64,000 nt of DNA from NCBI GenBank assembly GCA_019509785.1, contig JAEKLQ010000028.1:42464-106463 (forward strand), in the 5' to 3' direction. This document shows, piece by piece, positions 27,448-36,948 of the stretch (positions are counted from its first letter, which is position 1; each line of letters starts with the position of its first letter). Source of the stretch: Fibrobacterota bacterium. Its GTDB lineage: Bacteria > Fibrobacterota > Fibrobacteria > UBA11236. Under the pieces are notes generated by a model. The model did not search any database. It was not told the DNA's origin and saw nothing but the letters and a program-made list of their open reading frames with translations. The translations under genes and the position numbers were made by a program.

Positions 27448-27451
27448 CCAC

Positions 27452-29344
27452 ATGCTGGAATCCATCCATTCGCCCGCCGACCTGCGCGGCCTATCCCTCG
27501 AGCAACTCAAGGCCCTGGCGGCGGAAATCCGCGAGACCATCGTGAGGCAAGTGGCCTCCAAGGGCGGCCATCTGGCCTCCAGCCTGGGCGCCGTCGAGCT
27601 GACGATAGCCCTGCACAAGGTTTACGAGACCCCCAAGGACAAGCTCATCTGGGATACCGGCCATCAGGCCTATCCGCATAAGCTGGTCACCGGCCGCTAC
27701 AAGGAATTCCACACCCTGAAGCAATTCGGGGGATTGTCCGGCTTCCTCAAGCGCGAGGAAAGCGAATACGACGTGTTCGGCGCCGGCCATGCTTCGACTT
27801 CGTTGTCGGCGGCGCTCGGCATCGCCGCCGCCCGCACCCACCAGGGCAAGGACTTCGACGTTGTGGCCGTGATTGGCGATGGCGCCATGACGGGCGGCAT
27901 GGTCTACGAGGCCCTCAACAACGCTGGCGAGACCGAAGAGAAGATCACCTTCGTCCTCAACGACAACAAGATGTCGATCGCCAAGAACCTGGGCGGCATC
28001 TCCAAGTACCTGAACCGCATCATCTCCAATCCGACCTACAACCGCCTCAAGGACGAGGTGTGGGATTTCACCGGCCGACTGCCGCGCGGCAAGGATTTGC
28101 AGAAGCTGGCCAGCAAGGTGGACGAAGGCCTCAAGAAGATTTTCCTGCCCGGCGGTTTCTTCGAGGATCTCGGCATCCGTTATTTCGGCCCCGTGGACGG
28201 CCATAACCTGGAAGGCCTGATCGAGATCTTCGAGGCCGTGAAGAAACGCCCTGGCCCGAACCTGGTCCACGTGGTGACCACCAAAGGATTTGGTTGGGAC
28301 AAGTCCGAGGCGGACGCCATCAAGTGGCATGCCTCGAATCCCTTCGACATCGAATCCGGGAAGCCCAAGGCCGCCCCCGCCAAGACCCCCAGCTACACCC
28401 AGGTGTTCGGCGACGCCTTGCTCGAGATCGCCCGCCAGGACAAGCGCGTCCTCGCCATCACGGGCGCCATGCCCGAAGGCTGCGGCGTGAACATCATGGC
28501 CAAGGAAATGCCCAACCGCGTGTACGACGTGGGCATTGCCGAGCAATACGCGGTGACCTTCGCCGCCGGCCTCGCCTGCGAGGGCATGAAGCCGGTGGTG
28601 GCCATCTATTCCACCTTCCTGCAACGCGCCATCGATCAGGTCATCCACGACGTGGCCATCCAGGAATTGAACGTGATCTTCGCCATCGACCGCGCCGGAC
28701 TGGTGGGCCTCGACGGGCCGACCCATCATGGCGCCATGGACCTTTCCTACTTGGGGATGATCCCGGGCATGGTCATCATGGCCCCGTCGGACGAGAAGGA
28801 ATTGCGCAACATGCTATGGACGGCCGTCCAATACGACGACGGCCCCGTCGCGTTGCGTTATCCGCGCGGCAGCGCCTTCAGGCCGGACGAAAAGCTTCCT
28901 TTCGAAAAGATCCCCCTCGGAAAGCCCAATACCCTTCAGGAAGGCGAGGACCTCCTGATCCTTGCTTTGGGCAATATGGTCGCTCCCGCCAAGAAGGCGG
29001 CGGAACTGTTGGCCAAGGACGGCGTGCACCCGACCGTGGTGGACGCGCGCTTCGCCAAGCCTCTCGACCGCGCCGTCTACGGCGAACTCCTTTCCCGCCA
29101 TCGCCACGTATTGACCCTGGAGGACAACGTCCCCATGGGTGGATATGGCCAGGCGGTCGCCCTGCTCATGACCGAGCTGGGCATTACCGATCGCAATCTG
29201 CGGCATATCAGCCTGCCGGATGAATTCGTCACCCATGGCGAGATCCCGGTGCTGCACAAGATCCTGGGCATGGACGCCGACGGCATCCATAAGAAGGCCC
29301 TGGAAATGCTTGGGCAAACCTCCCTGCAACCCAAGACGCGGTAA
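27452..29344 (+). CDS. dxs: 1-deoxy-D-xylulose-5-phosphate synthase
   Basis: TPP-dependent transketolase-like enzyme, 630 aa, making DXP from pyruvate and glyceraldehyde 3-phosphate, the first step of the MEP isoprenoid pathway. Landmarks: WDTGHQAYPHK, the TPP motif VIGDGAMTGGM with later NDN, and the C-terminal transketolase halves (AEQYAVTFAAGLA, DRAGLVGLDGPTHHG). Co-transcribed with ispA upstream; the next gene starts 3 bases after its stop. Confidence 0.97.
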   Translation: MLESIHSPADLRGLSLEQLKALAAEIRETIVRQVASKGGHLASSLGAVELTIALHKVYETPKDKLIWDTGHQAYPHKLVTGRYKEFHTLKQFGGLSGFLKREESEYDVFGAGHASTSLSAALGIAAARTHQGKDFDVVAVIGDGAMTGGMVYEALNNAGETEEKITFVLNDNKMSIAKNLGGISKYLNRIISNPTYNRLKDEVWDFTGRLPRGKDLQKLASKVDEGLKKIFLPGGFFEDLGIRYFGPVDGHNLEGLIEIFEAVKKRPGPNLVHVVTTKGFGWDKSEADAIKWHASNPFDIESGKPKAAPAKTPSYTQVFGDALLEIARQDKRVLAITGAMPEGCGVNIMAKEMPNRVYDVGIAEQYAVTFAAGLACEGMKPVVAIYSTFLQRAIDQVIHDVAIQELNVIFAIDRAGLVGLDGPTHHGAMDLSYLGMIPGMVIMAPSDEKELRNMLWTAVQYDDGPVALRYPRGSAFRPDEKLPFEKIPLGKPNTLQEGEDLLILALGNMVAPAKKAAELLAKDGVHPTVVDARFAKPLDRAVYGELLSRHRHVLTLEDNVPMGGYGQAVALLMTELGITDRNLRHISLPDEFVTHGEIPVLHKILGMDADGIHKKALEMLGQTSLQPKTR

Positions 29345-29347
29345 CAA

Positions 29348-30886
29348 ATGTCCGACAAACCCAGCCATAACGGCGGAGCCGATGACTCCGACGGCGATTT
29401 CGACTTGTCGGGCTTTAAGCCCGGATCCTCCGATGCGGCCGCTGCCAAGCCGGCCAAGGCCCAAAAGCCCCCGCTTCGGGGGCCGCCCTCGTCCCAGGAT
29501 GCGGCGACGCCCGCCGGCCCGAAGATCAAAGGCAGTTTCCCCAAGAGCGGCCCGCGCGCGGTCCGCTCGATAGGGGACGTACCCCGCGAAGGCGGATCGG
29601 ATGCGAAGGGTCCGGGCGCCAAGGGTCCGCGTCCGGCCGGACGCGGTTTCCGTCCCGCGGATGTGCCTCCCAGCCGAGGCGCGGGCGTCCCCCGCGGCCC
29701 GCGCACGAATTCCCGCGACGCCGATGCGTCCCGATCCACGCGCCGTTTCGATGCCCCCGGCGGTTCCAAGTTCGCCCCGCGCGGCCAAGGCCCAGGCGGC
29801 TCGCGCCCCGAAGGCCAAGCTTCCGGCGGCCATTCCCCGCGCAACGAGTCCCGCGATTTCCGCCGTCCCGACGCACCGCGCGATCGCGCTCCCGGCGGCC
29901 CGAGCGCCGGCACCGGCCCTAGAGGTCCGGGCGCAGGAGCCGGAGGCTATAAAGGCCCGCGCGAGTTCGGACCGCGTACCGGCGAATACCAGAAGCGCGC
30001 CCCGGGCGCAGGTGGCCCCCAAAGCGGTGGCGGCCCCCGGGATGGGGGCTTCAGAGCCCCCCGCAGCTTTCCCCCCGCGGGACCGCGTACCATCGAACGG
30101 GTGGCCGGCAGCGGGGATCATAAGCCCGTGCATCCGGACATCAAGCCTGCTTTGCCGCTCAAGACCGATAAGGGGCGTTGGAAGGAAAGCCGCTTCCTGT
30201 TGGAGGGAGCCAAGAACATCGCCGATGCGTTGGCCATTTCTTCCGGCATCATCCAGGCCGCGTACATCACCGAGGAATTCGACGACAAGGATCTCGCCGC
30301 CCTTCTGAAGAAGAACCGCGTGCAGGTGATGCAGGTGACCGCCGAGGAATTGAAGGTCCTGAGCGATGCCGAGACGCCCCAGCCCATCATCGCGGTCGCC
30401 AATTTCGCGGCCTTGAAGCCGGACTGGGCCACCGCGCGTTACGTGACCTTATGCGACGCCGTGCAGGATCCCGGCAACGTGGGGGCCATCTTGCGGACAT
30501 CGCTGGCCTTGGGGATGGACGCGGTGGTATTGGGTAAAGGCTGCTGCGACGCCTATAATCCCAAGGTGGTCCGTTCCTCGGTGGGCGCCTTGTTGCAACT
30601 GCCCTTCGAGACCGGCGAGGATCTGCAAAGCAAAATGGAATTCCTCCGCCAGAAGGGGTTCACCATCGTGGCGACCTCTTCGCATGCGCCGATTACCTTG
30701 GATCAAGCCAAGGTGCGCAAGAAGGTGGCCCTCATCATGGGCAACGAAGGCGCGGGCACGGGCGCGACCTACCTGGACATGGCCGATACGGTGGTGAAGA
30801 TCCCCCTCAAGAACAAGGTGGAGTCCCTCAACGTCTCGGTGGCCCACGGTATCTTGTCTTACCAGCTCATGCACGGCCGCGCCTAG
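29348..30886 (+). CDS. SpoU/TrmH-family RNA 2'-O-methyltransferase with long RG/P-rich N-terminal region
   Basis: 512-aa SPOUT methyltransferase. Residues about 1-255 are low-complexity Gly/Arg/Pro/Ser-rich and probably disordered. About 265-345 is a substrate-binding domain of the SpoU_sub_bind type (FLLEGAKNIADAL). About 365-512 is the knotted SpoU domain with DAVQDPGNVGAILRTS, LIMGNEGAG and VESLNVSVAHGI. Homologs methylate rRNA or tRNA riboses; the exact target is unknown. The RG-rich tail may bind RNA. It lies 3 bases after dxs. Confidence 0.88.
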   Translation: MSDKPSHNGGADDSDGDFDLSGFKPGSSDAAAAKPAKAQKPPLRGPPSSQDAATPAGPKIKGSFPKSGPRAVRSIGDVPREGGSDAKGPGAKGPRPAGRGFRPADVPPSRGAGVPRGPRTNSRDADASRSTRRFDAPGGSKFAPRGQGPGGSRPEGQASGGHSPRNESRDFRRPDAPRDRAPGGPSAGTGPRGPGAGAGGYKGPREFGPRTGEYQKRAPGAGGPQSGGGPRDGGFRAPRSFPPAGPRTIERVAGSGDHKPVHPDIKPALPLKTDKGRWKESRFLLEGAKNIADALAISSGIIQAAYITEEFDDKDLAALLKKNRVQVMQVTAEELKVLSDAETPQPIIAVANFAALKPDWATARYVTLCDAVQDPGNVGAILRTSLALGMDAVVLGKGCCDAYNPKVVRSSVGALLQLPFETGEDLQSKMEFLRQKGFTIVATSSHAPITLDQAKVRKKVALIMGNEGAGTGATYLDMADTVVKIPLKNKVESLNVSVAHGILSYQLMHGRA

Positions 30887-30916
30887 GCCGGGCGCCCCGG
30901 ATGGCCTGAGCGCCCG

Positions 30917-31510
30917 ATGGCGAAAACCAAACTCCCTCTCAGGCCGGCGTGGAATTCCCCCGTCGTCTTGTCCTTCGCCCTGGCGGCCTGCCTCATCATG
31001 GCGGCCGACAACCTGGCGCATGGGCGTTTCACCCCGACCTTCTTCGCGACCTATCCCGGTTTCCATTGGACCGATCCCCTGTTCTATTTCCGCCTGGTTT
31101 CCCACGTGCTGGGCCATAAGAACTGGGCCCATCTCACCGCCAATTTCTCCGTCATCCTGCTGATAGGGCCGCTCATCGAAGAGAAGTACGGATCGGGCCG
31201 GCTGCTGAAGATGATGTTGATTACCGCCCTGGTCACCGGCATCCTCAACGCGGCCTTTTTCTCGACCGGGCTTTTGGGGGCCAGCGGCCTGGCCTTCATG
31301 ATGATCCTGCTTTCGTCCTTCACCAATCACCGGGACGGGGAACTCCCGCTCACCTTCGTCCTGGTGGTGTTGCTCTTCCTGGCCAAGGAAGTGGCCAACG
31401 CCTTCAATCACGACGACATCTCGCAATTCGCGCATATCATCGGCGGAATATGCGGCAGCCTTTTCGGTTTCCTGAAGGGAACGGGCCGCGGCGGGAAGGC
31501 GGCCGCCTGA
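30917..31510 (+). CDS. Rhomboid-family intramembrane serine protease
   Basis: 197-aa protein with about six TM helices. The catalytic dyad is visible as Ser123 in GASG and His173 in FAHIIGG. The conserved loop-1/TM2 region reads SHVLGHKNWAHLTANF. These are the hallmarks of active rhomboids, which cut TM segments of membrane substrates. Its substrates are unknown. It follows the RNA methyltransferase by 30 bases and precedes the second palindromic G-run element. Confidence 0.85.
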   Translation: MAKTKLPLRPAWNSPVVLSFALAACLIMAADNLAHGRFTPTFFATYPGFHWTDPLFYFRLVSHVLGHKNWAHLTANFSVILLIGPLIEEKYGSGRLLKMMLITALVTGILNAAFFSTGLLGASGLAFMMILLSSFTNHRDGELPLTFVLVVLLFLAKEVANAFNHDDISQFAHIIGGICGSLFGFLKGTGRGGKAAA

Positions 31511-31537
31511 CGTCTGGAGGCGGGCCTAAACGGGCGA

Positions 31538-31612
31538 GAGGGTAAAGGGTTTAGGGTGAAGGGTATGAAATCCGCATTCACCTTAACCCTTTACCCTTAA
31601 CCCTGTACCCTC
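31538..31612 (+). repeat. Palindromic G-run element (copy 2)
   Basis: Left arm from 31538 has GGG runs spaced by TAAA, TTTA and TGAA; the right arm (31579-31612) has CCC runs spaced by TTTA, TTAA and TGTA. It shares unit sequence, arm order and orientation with copy 1 at 21780-21869. It lies between the rhomboid and CoA-binding genes. Confidence 0.85.
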
Positions 31613-31640
31613 TCATCTTCGACCTTCTTATCTTCCTCTT

Positions 31641-32006
31641 ATGCCCCATTCCGTCGCCATCCTGGGGGCCTCCGACAAACCGGATCGCTACAGCAACATG
31701 CTGATCAAACGCTTGCGGGGCAAAGGGCATACCGTGTATCCCGTCAATCCCGCCTTGAAGGCCATCGAGGGCTTGCCCGTCTACCGGAACCTGGCTGAAA
31801 TACCCGCCGGGGCCGATGTGCTTTCGATCTATATGAACGCCAAGCGCAGCTCCGAGATCGCCGATGCCATCGTAGCCAGCGGCATCCCCCGGGTGATCTT
31901 CAATCCCGGGGCGGAAAACCCCGGCTTGGCGGAACGCCTCTCCGCAGCCGGCGTGGAAGTCGAAGAAGCCTGCTCCCTGGTCCTGTCCGGCCTCGGGCAA
32001 ATCTGA
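31641..32006 (+). CDS. CoA-binding domain protein
   Basis: 121-aa Rossmann-fold protein of the CoA-binding (YccU-like) family. It opens with SVAILGASDKPDRYSNM, and YPVNP and VIFNPGAENP complete the family pattern. Single domain with no catalytic part. These proteins bind CoA or a similar nucleotide, but their cellular role is not established. It stands alone between a palindromic element and a membrane protein gene. Confidence 0.85.
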   Translation: MPHSVAILGASDKPDRYSNMLIKRLRGKGHTVYPVNPALKAIEGLPVYRNLAEIPAGADVLSIYMNAKRSSEIADAIVASGIPRVIFNPGAENPGLAERLSAAGVEVEEACSLVLSGLGQI

Positions 32007-32153
32007 TCCCGCTTCCGCGCTTTAGGCCCCCGCATTCCGGCGGCGGCAAACCCATTTAGCGGACCCATTCCCTGGCCCAACTTATGTAGATTTCCGCACG
32101 ATCTGCGATGCCGCGGGCCATGAACCGCGGCGCGGCGGTCCCATGGGAGACTC

Positions 32154-32864
32154 TTGCTGGAGTGGTTGTCGGAAATCGATCGGGCGGACAAGCTGGTGCC
32201 CGATCTCGCCCTCTACGCTTTCAGCCTGCTTTCCTTCGCGTTCATCCCCGCGCATTTCGGCCGCAAGGTTTGGCTCCTGGTGGGCTGGTTCCTGGCCCTC
32301 AACCTCGCCTTTCTCCTGGGCATCTGGGACTATCTCGATTGGCAGGGGCCCACTTTTTTCATCGTCTGCGGGCAATTGCCCTGGATCCTTTTCGTCGCCG
32401 ACCTGCTTTTCAAAGGCCGGCTCGCGCCCAAGGTCCTGGCCATACCCATGCGCGAGCTCCTGCTCTGGCAGATCACGCGCCTGATGGGCGTGCATTTCAT
32501 CCTCGCCATCTACGGCGGCTTCGCGCCGGATGAATTCGGGCTGCAAGTCGGCTTCAGCGAAATCCTCACCGGGCTGGGCGCGTTAGGGCTGTACCTCGCC
32601 AATCGCCCCGATCGAGGATGGTACCGCACCTTGTTGATCTTCTGGAACACCTACGGCCTTACTTCGGTGCTCTCGGCCGAGTACAAGATTTTCCTGGCCA
32701 ATCCGAAACTGCCATTTACGCGGTATTCCCGCGAAATCTTCCAATACATGATCTCCTACCCCCAAAATTGGGTTTATTGTTTCTGGTTCCCGATCGCCAT
32801 CGGCATCCATGCGGCGGTCTTTTACAAAATGTACCAGGCCCGGAGCCGCGTGCAGGCGGCCTGA
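32154..32864 (+). CDS. Polytopic membrane protein of unknown function
   Basis: 236 aa with about six hydrophobic segments (for example YAFSLLSFAFIPAHFG, LLVGWFLALNLAFLLGIW and WFPIAIGIHAAVFYKMY). Start is TTG at 32154 with GGGAG 4-5 bases upstream. I recognise no family motif. It is followed by the first M48 lipoprotein gene 37 bases downstream, so it may share a transcript with it. Confidence 0.7.
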   Translation: MLEWLSEIDRADKLVPDLALYAFSLLSFAFIPAHFGRKVWLLVGWFLALNLAFLLGIWDYLDWQGPTFFIVCGQLPWILFVADLLFKGRLAPKVLAIPMRELLLWQITRLMGVHFILAIYGGFAPDEFGLQVGFSEILTGLGALGLYLANRPDRGWYRTLLIFWNTYGLTSVLSAEYKIFLANPKLPFTRYSREIFQYMISYPQNWVYCFWFPIAIGIHAAVFYKMYQARSRVQAA

Positions 32865-32901
32865 GGGCCCTTGGCCCGCATCCGGGCCGCAAGGAGTGAA
32901 A

Positions 32902-33747
32902 ATGCGTTTCCCCATCCATCGGTTATTGCTTCCCATCGCCGCCGTCCTCGTGTTTTCGCTGTGCTCTTGCGATCTCTTCGGCGCTACCGGCGCCCTGCTC
33001 ATTTCCGAGAACGACGAGTCGCGCCTGGGTTTTACCTTCGATTCCACCTTGTCGCAAACCGATTCGGGCAAAGCGGCCTACCCCATCTTCGCGCCCAAGA
33101 GCGCCGATAGCGCGCTGGCGCGGGATTACGTGGTGAACCTCGCCAACGAAATCCTCAATGCCATCCCCAAGGACGATAAGCCCGGCTACGCTTTCAAGTT
33201 CACCCTGGTCGACAAGAACATCATCAACGCCTTCGCGGTACCGGGGGGATACGTCTATATCTACACCGGCATCATCAAGAACATGAAGGACGAATCCGAG
33301 CTGGCCTGCGTGCTGGGCCACGAGATCACCCACGTGACGCACCATCATTACCGGGACGCCATGGCCAAGGAGGCGGGCCTTTCCTTATTGCTCCAGGCTT
33401 TGCTGGGCAATAACTCCGGCCAGTTGACCCAGTTGGTCGGGCAAACCCTCGGCCAGTTGGCGGTGCTCAAGGTGTCGCGCGACAACGAGTCGGAAGCGGA
33501 TCATTACGGGACAGAATACGCGGGCAACGTGGGCCGCAATCCCCTGGGCGTCGCCAAATTCTTCGGCCGCATGCCCCCGGAAGGATTGGCGGCCATGGCA
33601 TCCACCCATCCCGCCCCCGAGACGCGCGTGGCCGACGTGCAAGACGAGGTGCAAAGCTCGCCTTCCTTGAAGGCGCTGGCCGCCGATAGCGCGGTCACCA
33701 ATTATACCAGCCGCTTCCTGCAGGCCACGGCGGTCCTGCGGAAGTGA
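32902..33747 (+). CDS. M48-family metalloprotease lipoprotein (copy 1)
   Basis: 281-aa periplasmic zinc protease of the BepA/LoiP/HtpX-like M48 family. Such proteases degrade or assist assembly of envelope proteins. The signal peptide ends at a lipobox (LCSC, Cys23). The zinc site is HEITH (His140, Glu141, His144), with the third ligand in NESEAD; the preceding NAFAVPGGYVYIYTG is diagnostic. ATG at 32902 follows AAGGAG. A paralog lies at 36949. The stop overlaps the GTG of the HAD gene. Confidence 0.93.
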   Translation: MRFPIHRLLLPIAAVLVFSLCSCDLFGATGALLISENDESRLGFTFDSTLSQTDSGKAAYPIFAPKSADSALARDYVVNLANEILNAIPKDDKPGYAFKFTLVDKNIINAFAVPGGYVYIYTGIIKNMKDESELACVLGHEITHVTHHHYRDAMAKEAGLSLLLQALLGNNSGQLTQLVGQTLGQLAVLKVSRDNESEADHYGTEYAGNVGRNPLGVAKFFGRMPPEGLAAMASTHPAPETRVADVQDEVQSSPSLKALAADSAVTNYTSRFLQATAVLRK

Positions 33748-34433
33748 CCGAGAACCCGTCGCAGGCCGGGTTCTTGCCGGTTCCCCGGCCCCCGACGCTG
33801 ATCGGCCTCGATTTCGACGGCGTGATCATGGATTCCATGGGCCTCAAGCTCGACTCTTACTGCTACGCCTTCGCCGGCGAGGGCTTCGCCCGCGAAGACG
33901 TCCGCCGCCTGCAATTGGCTTCGGCGGGCCTATCGCGCTTCAAGACCATTCCCTTCATGTACCAGTCCCTTACGGGCAAGCCGATGTCCGCCGAGGCGGC
34001 CGCCCGCGCCGTCGATCGCTTCCGGGAGCATGACGAGGCGAGCCGGGAGAAAATGCGCCTCATGGCAGGGGCGCGGGAATTCCTGGAAGCGGCCAGGGCC
34101 TGCGGCATTCCCATGATCATCGTCACGGGAACCCCCCAAGAGGTCATTGAACGGACCCTCGAGCATTTTTCCCTACGGGGATTTTTCGCCCAGGTGCACG
34201 GATCCCCGGGAAGCAAGCCCGAGCATTTGACCCGCTTGGCGAAGGAAGCCGGGGCCGACCCCGCCCGCTGCCTGTATGTCGGGGATGCGATCATGGATCA
34301 AGAGGCCGCGCAGTCGGCCGGCATGGCCTTCGCCGGCGTGGATAATGGGGATCATCCGTTCCGGGCCGAGGGCCTGTCCGTGGAAGTCCGCGGACTAGGG
34401 GAATTGATCCCCTTCCTCCAATTGCCGGAATGA
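33744..34433 (+). CDS. HAD-superfamily hydrolase
   Basis: 229-aa phosphatase-like protein. Motif I is LDFDGVIMDS (nucleophile first Asp), motif II is IIVTGTP, the Lys is in SKPEHL, and motif IV is YVGDAIMDQEAA. This is the phosphoglycolate-phosphatase/beta-phosphoglucomutase-like subgroup with an inserted helical cap. Substrate not predictable. Start GTG at 33744 overlaps the M48 gene stop by 4 bases (GTGA). Confidence 0.88.
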   Translation: MTENPSQAGFLPVPRPPTLIGLDFDGVIMDSMGLKLDSYCYAFAGEGFAREDVRRLQLASAGLSRFKTIPFMYQSLTGKPMSAEAAARAVDRFREHDEASREKMRLMAGAREFLEAARACGIPMIIVTGTPQEVIERTLEHFSLRGFFAQVHGSPGSKPEHLTRLAKEAGADPARCLYVGDAIMDQEAAQSAGMAFAGVDNGDHPFRAEGLSVEVRGLGELIPFLQLPE

Positions 34434-34502
34434 ATGGTCGCGCCCGGAAATCGGCGCGGAAAAGGAGTAGTCGGATCCGGACGCTGAAACCATATTACCG
34501 TT

Positions 34503-36884
34503 ATGGCTGAATCCGGGCAGGGCCAGGCGGGATCTCCCCGCCCAAGGGATCGCAGGGATCGCAGGGATCGCAGGGAGCGCTTGGGAGGTATCCTCCTCAT
34601 CGTTGCCTTGGCCGTCCTCTGCGAGGTGCTGCGCGCCACGCCTTTCCGCATTTCCAATCCTCCCGCCTTCTTCATTCCCGCCATCGTCTTCGCGGGCTTT
34701 CGCGGCGGCCTCTTCCCGGCGTTGGCCGGGGCCGCCGTGGCTTGGGGCTATATCGCCTACTTCTTCTCGGGGCCGGGCGTTCTCTACTACTCTCCGGAAA
34801 ACCTGAACCGCGTTATCATCTGGTCCTTTTCGATGCCATTGACCGCTTGGATGGCGGGCGTATTGCACGAAAGGGCTTCCCGGGCCCTGGCGCAGGCGAA
34901 GTTGGCGGACCTGGAGCAAGAGCAAGCCAAGGAGCGGGTCCGCGCCGAAGAGGCGCTGCGCGAAAGCGAAGCCTTGCTCCGCACCTTCGTGGACCATGCG
35001 GCCGACGCGTTCTTCCTGCACGATACCGATGATTACGGGAGGATCCTGGACGTCAATCGCCAGACCTGCGAAAGCCTCGGGTATAGCCGGGAGGAATTGC
35101 TCGGGCATTACCCGAGGGAATTCGATGTGGGGCTTTCCCCGGAAGACGTCATCAAGATCGGGATGCGCGTGGCGGCGGGCGAGACGTTCGCCTTCGAGAC
35201 CCGGCATCGCCGCAAGGACGGGACGGAATTCCCGGTAGAACTGCGCGTGCGGCCCTTCCAATATGGGGGAAAGCGATTGTCCGTCGCCCTCGGCCGGGAT
35301 ATCACCGAGCGCAAGCAGGCGGAGAAGGCGCTGAACGACAGCCATGACCTGCTGCGCGCCGTGGTGGAAGGCACTCCGGACGCCATCCTCGTCAAGGATG
35401 TGGAAGGCCGTTACCGGATGATCAACTCGGCCGGCGCCGGCGTCATGGGGAAGGCGGTGGAGGAGGTGATCGGCAAGGTGGACGGGGAGTTCATGGCGCA
35501 GGAAGCCGCCGCGGTCATCCGGGAGCGCGAACTCCACATCCTGGCCACCGGCGAAACGGAGACGTTCGAAGAAACCGTGGCCACCCCCGGAGGGCCGCGC
35601 ATCTTCCTGACGACCAAGGGCATCTATCGCGATCGGCAAGGGAACGTGATCGGGTTGGTGGGCCTGGCGCGGGACGTCACCGATCTGAAGCGGCTGGAGG
35701 ACCAGTTCCGCCAGGCCCAGAAGATGGAAGCCTTGGGGGGATTGGCCGGCGGCGTCGCGCATGACTTCAACAATTTGCTCATGATTATCACCGGGTACAG
35801 CGAATTGGTCTTCAATCGGCTCCGGCCGGAAGATCCCAGCCGCGTTCCCTTGGCCGAGATCCAGAAAGCGGGGGAAAGGGCCGTAGCCTTGACCCGGCAA
35901 TTGCTGGCGTTCAGCCGCAAGCAGGTGCTCCAGCCCCAAGTAATCCGCCTCAACGTGCTGATCGAGGAACTCATCAGCCTCTTGAGGCGCTTGATCGGGG
36001 AGGATATCGAATTGACGCAAGCCTTGGATCCCCGCCTGGGCATGGCCAAGGTGGATCCGGGCCAATTCGAACAGGCGATTATAAACCTGGCGGTCAATGC
36101 CCGCGACGCCATGCCTAAAGGGGGAACGCTGTCCATAGCGACCCGCAACGTGCGTATCGGCCAGGCCGAAAAACGCCGGCATCCCGAGGCGCGGCCCGGG
36201 GAGTACGTGGTCGTGGAGGTTTCCGATACGGGGAACGGCATGGACGAGACGATTCTCGCGCGCATCTTCGAACCCTTCTTCACCACCAAGGAAGCGGGGA
36301 AAGGGACGGGCCTGGGCTTGGCGATGGTATATGGTTTCGTGAAGCAATCGGGCGGGCATATCGAAGTGGAAAGCTTTCCGGGCCTGGGGACGAACTTCCG
36401 GCTCTATCTTCCCCTTAGCGAGGAAACCGAACCGTCCCGCATTACCGTGCAGCAGGATTTCCGGACTCCCAGAGGGGACGAAACCATTTTGCTGGTCGAG
36501 GATGAAGAGGCCGTTCGGACCCTGGCGCGCCTGGTTTTGCAATCCTACGGATATAAAGTGCTGGAGGCCGCCGACGGGCAGGAAGGGCTCACCATCGCAA
36601 GGGAGTACCGCGGAACCATCCACGTGGTGGTGACCGATATGGTGATGCCGCGGATGAGCGGCCGCCAGCTGGCCGACCATCTCGCCAAGGAAAGGCCCAA
36701 TCTGCCCATCCTGTTCATGTCGGGCTATACCGACGACGCATTGCTGCAGAGCGGCGCCAACGGCGCGGGGGAGGGATTCCTCCCGAAACCCATCAGCCCC
36801 TTGGCTTTAACCCGGAAGGTACGCCAGATTCTCGATGCCGGCATGGTGCCTCGGGAAGTTGCGTCCTTGCCTGGGCCGGCTTGA
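34503..36884 (+). CDS. Hybrid PAS-sensor histidine kinase with C-terminal receiver domain
   Basis: 793 aa. After a basic repeat (RDRRDRRDRR, from a 9-base tandem repeat) come about three TM helices (25-120), a coiled coil, PAS domain 1 (150-275), PAS domain 2 (285-405), HisKA with the phospho-His420 in AHDFNNLL, HATPase_c (N and G boxes about 520-640) and a receiver domain (660-785) with Asp712 in VTDMVMP and Lys in LPKPISP. This predicts internal phosphotransfer. No separate response regulator is adjacent. Signal unknown. Confidence 0.93.
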   Translation: MAESGQGQAGSPRPRDRRDRRDRRERLGGILLIVALAVLCEVLRATPFRISNPPAFFIPAIVFAGFRGGLFPALAGAAVAWGYIAYFFSGPGVLYYSPENLNRVIIWSFSMPLTAWMAGVLHERASRALAQAKLADLEQEQAKERVRAEEALRESEALLRTFVDHAADAFFLHDTDDYGRILDVNRQTCESLGYSREELLGHYPREFDVGLSPEDVIKIGMRVAAGETFAFETRHRRKDGTEFPVELRVRPFQYGGKRLSVALGRDITERKQAEKALNDSHDLLRAVVEGTPDAILVKDVEGRYRMINSAGAGVMGKAVEEVIGKVDGEFMAQEAAAVIRERELHILATGETETFEETVATPGGPRIFLTTKGIYRDRQGNVIGLVGLARDVTDLKRLEDQFRQAQKMEALGGLAGGVAHDFNNLLMIITGYSELVFNRLRPEDPSRVPLAEIQKAGERAVALTRQLLAFSRKQVLQPQVIRLNVLIEELISLLRRLIGEDIELTQALDPRLGMAKVDPGQFEQAIINLAVNARDAMPKGGTLSIATRNVRIGQAEKRRHPEARPGEYVVVEVSDTGNGMDETILARIFEPFFTTKEAGKGTGLGLAMVYGFVKQSGGHIEVESFPGLGTNFRLYLPLSEETEPSRITVQQDFRTPRGDETILLVEDEEAVRTLARLVLQSYGYKVLEAADGQEGLTIAREYRGTIHVVVTDMVMPRMSGRQLADHLAKERPNLPILFMSGYTDDALLQSGANGAGEGFLPKPISPLALTRKVRQILDAGMVPREVASLPGPA

Positions 36885-36948
36885 ATAGCTTTTTTCCCCT
36901 GGAACAGTGCCCATGTCTTCTGGAACCGTCCACCCGGAAAGGCCGACT

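Noticed and set aside
34395..36680. 761-aa antisense frame under the hybrid kinase gene
   Set aside because: The kinase has HisKA, HATPase and receiver motifs in the plus frame; the antisense frame shows only composition bias.
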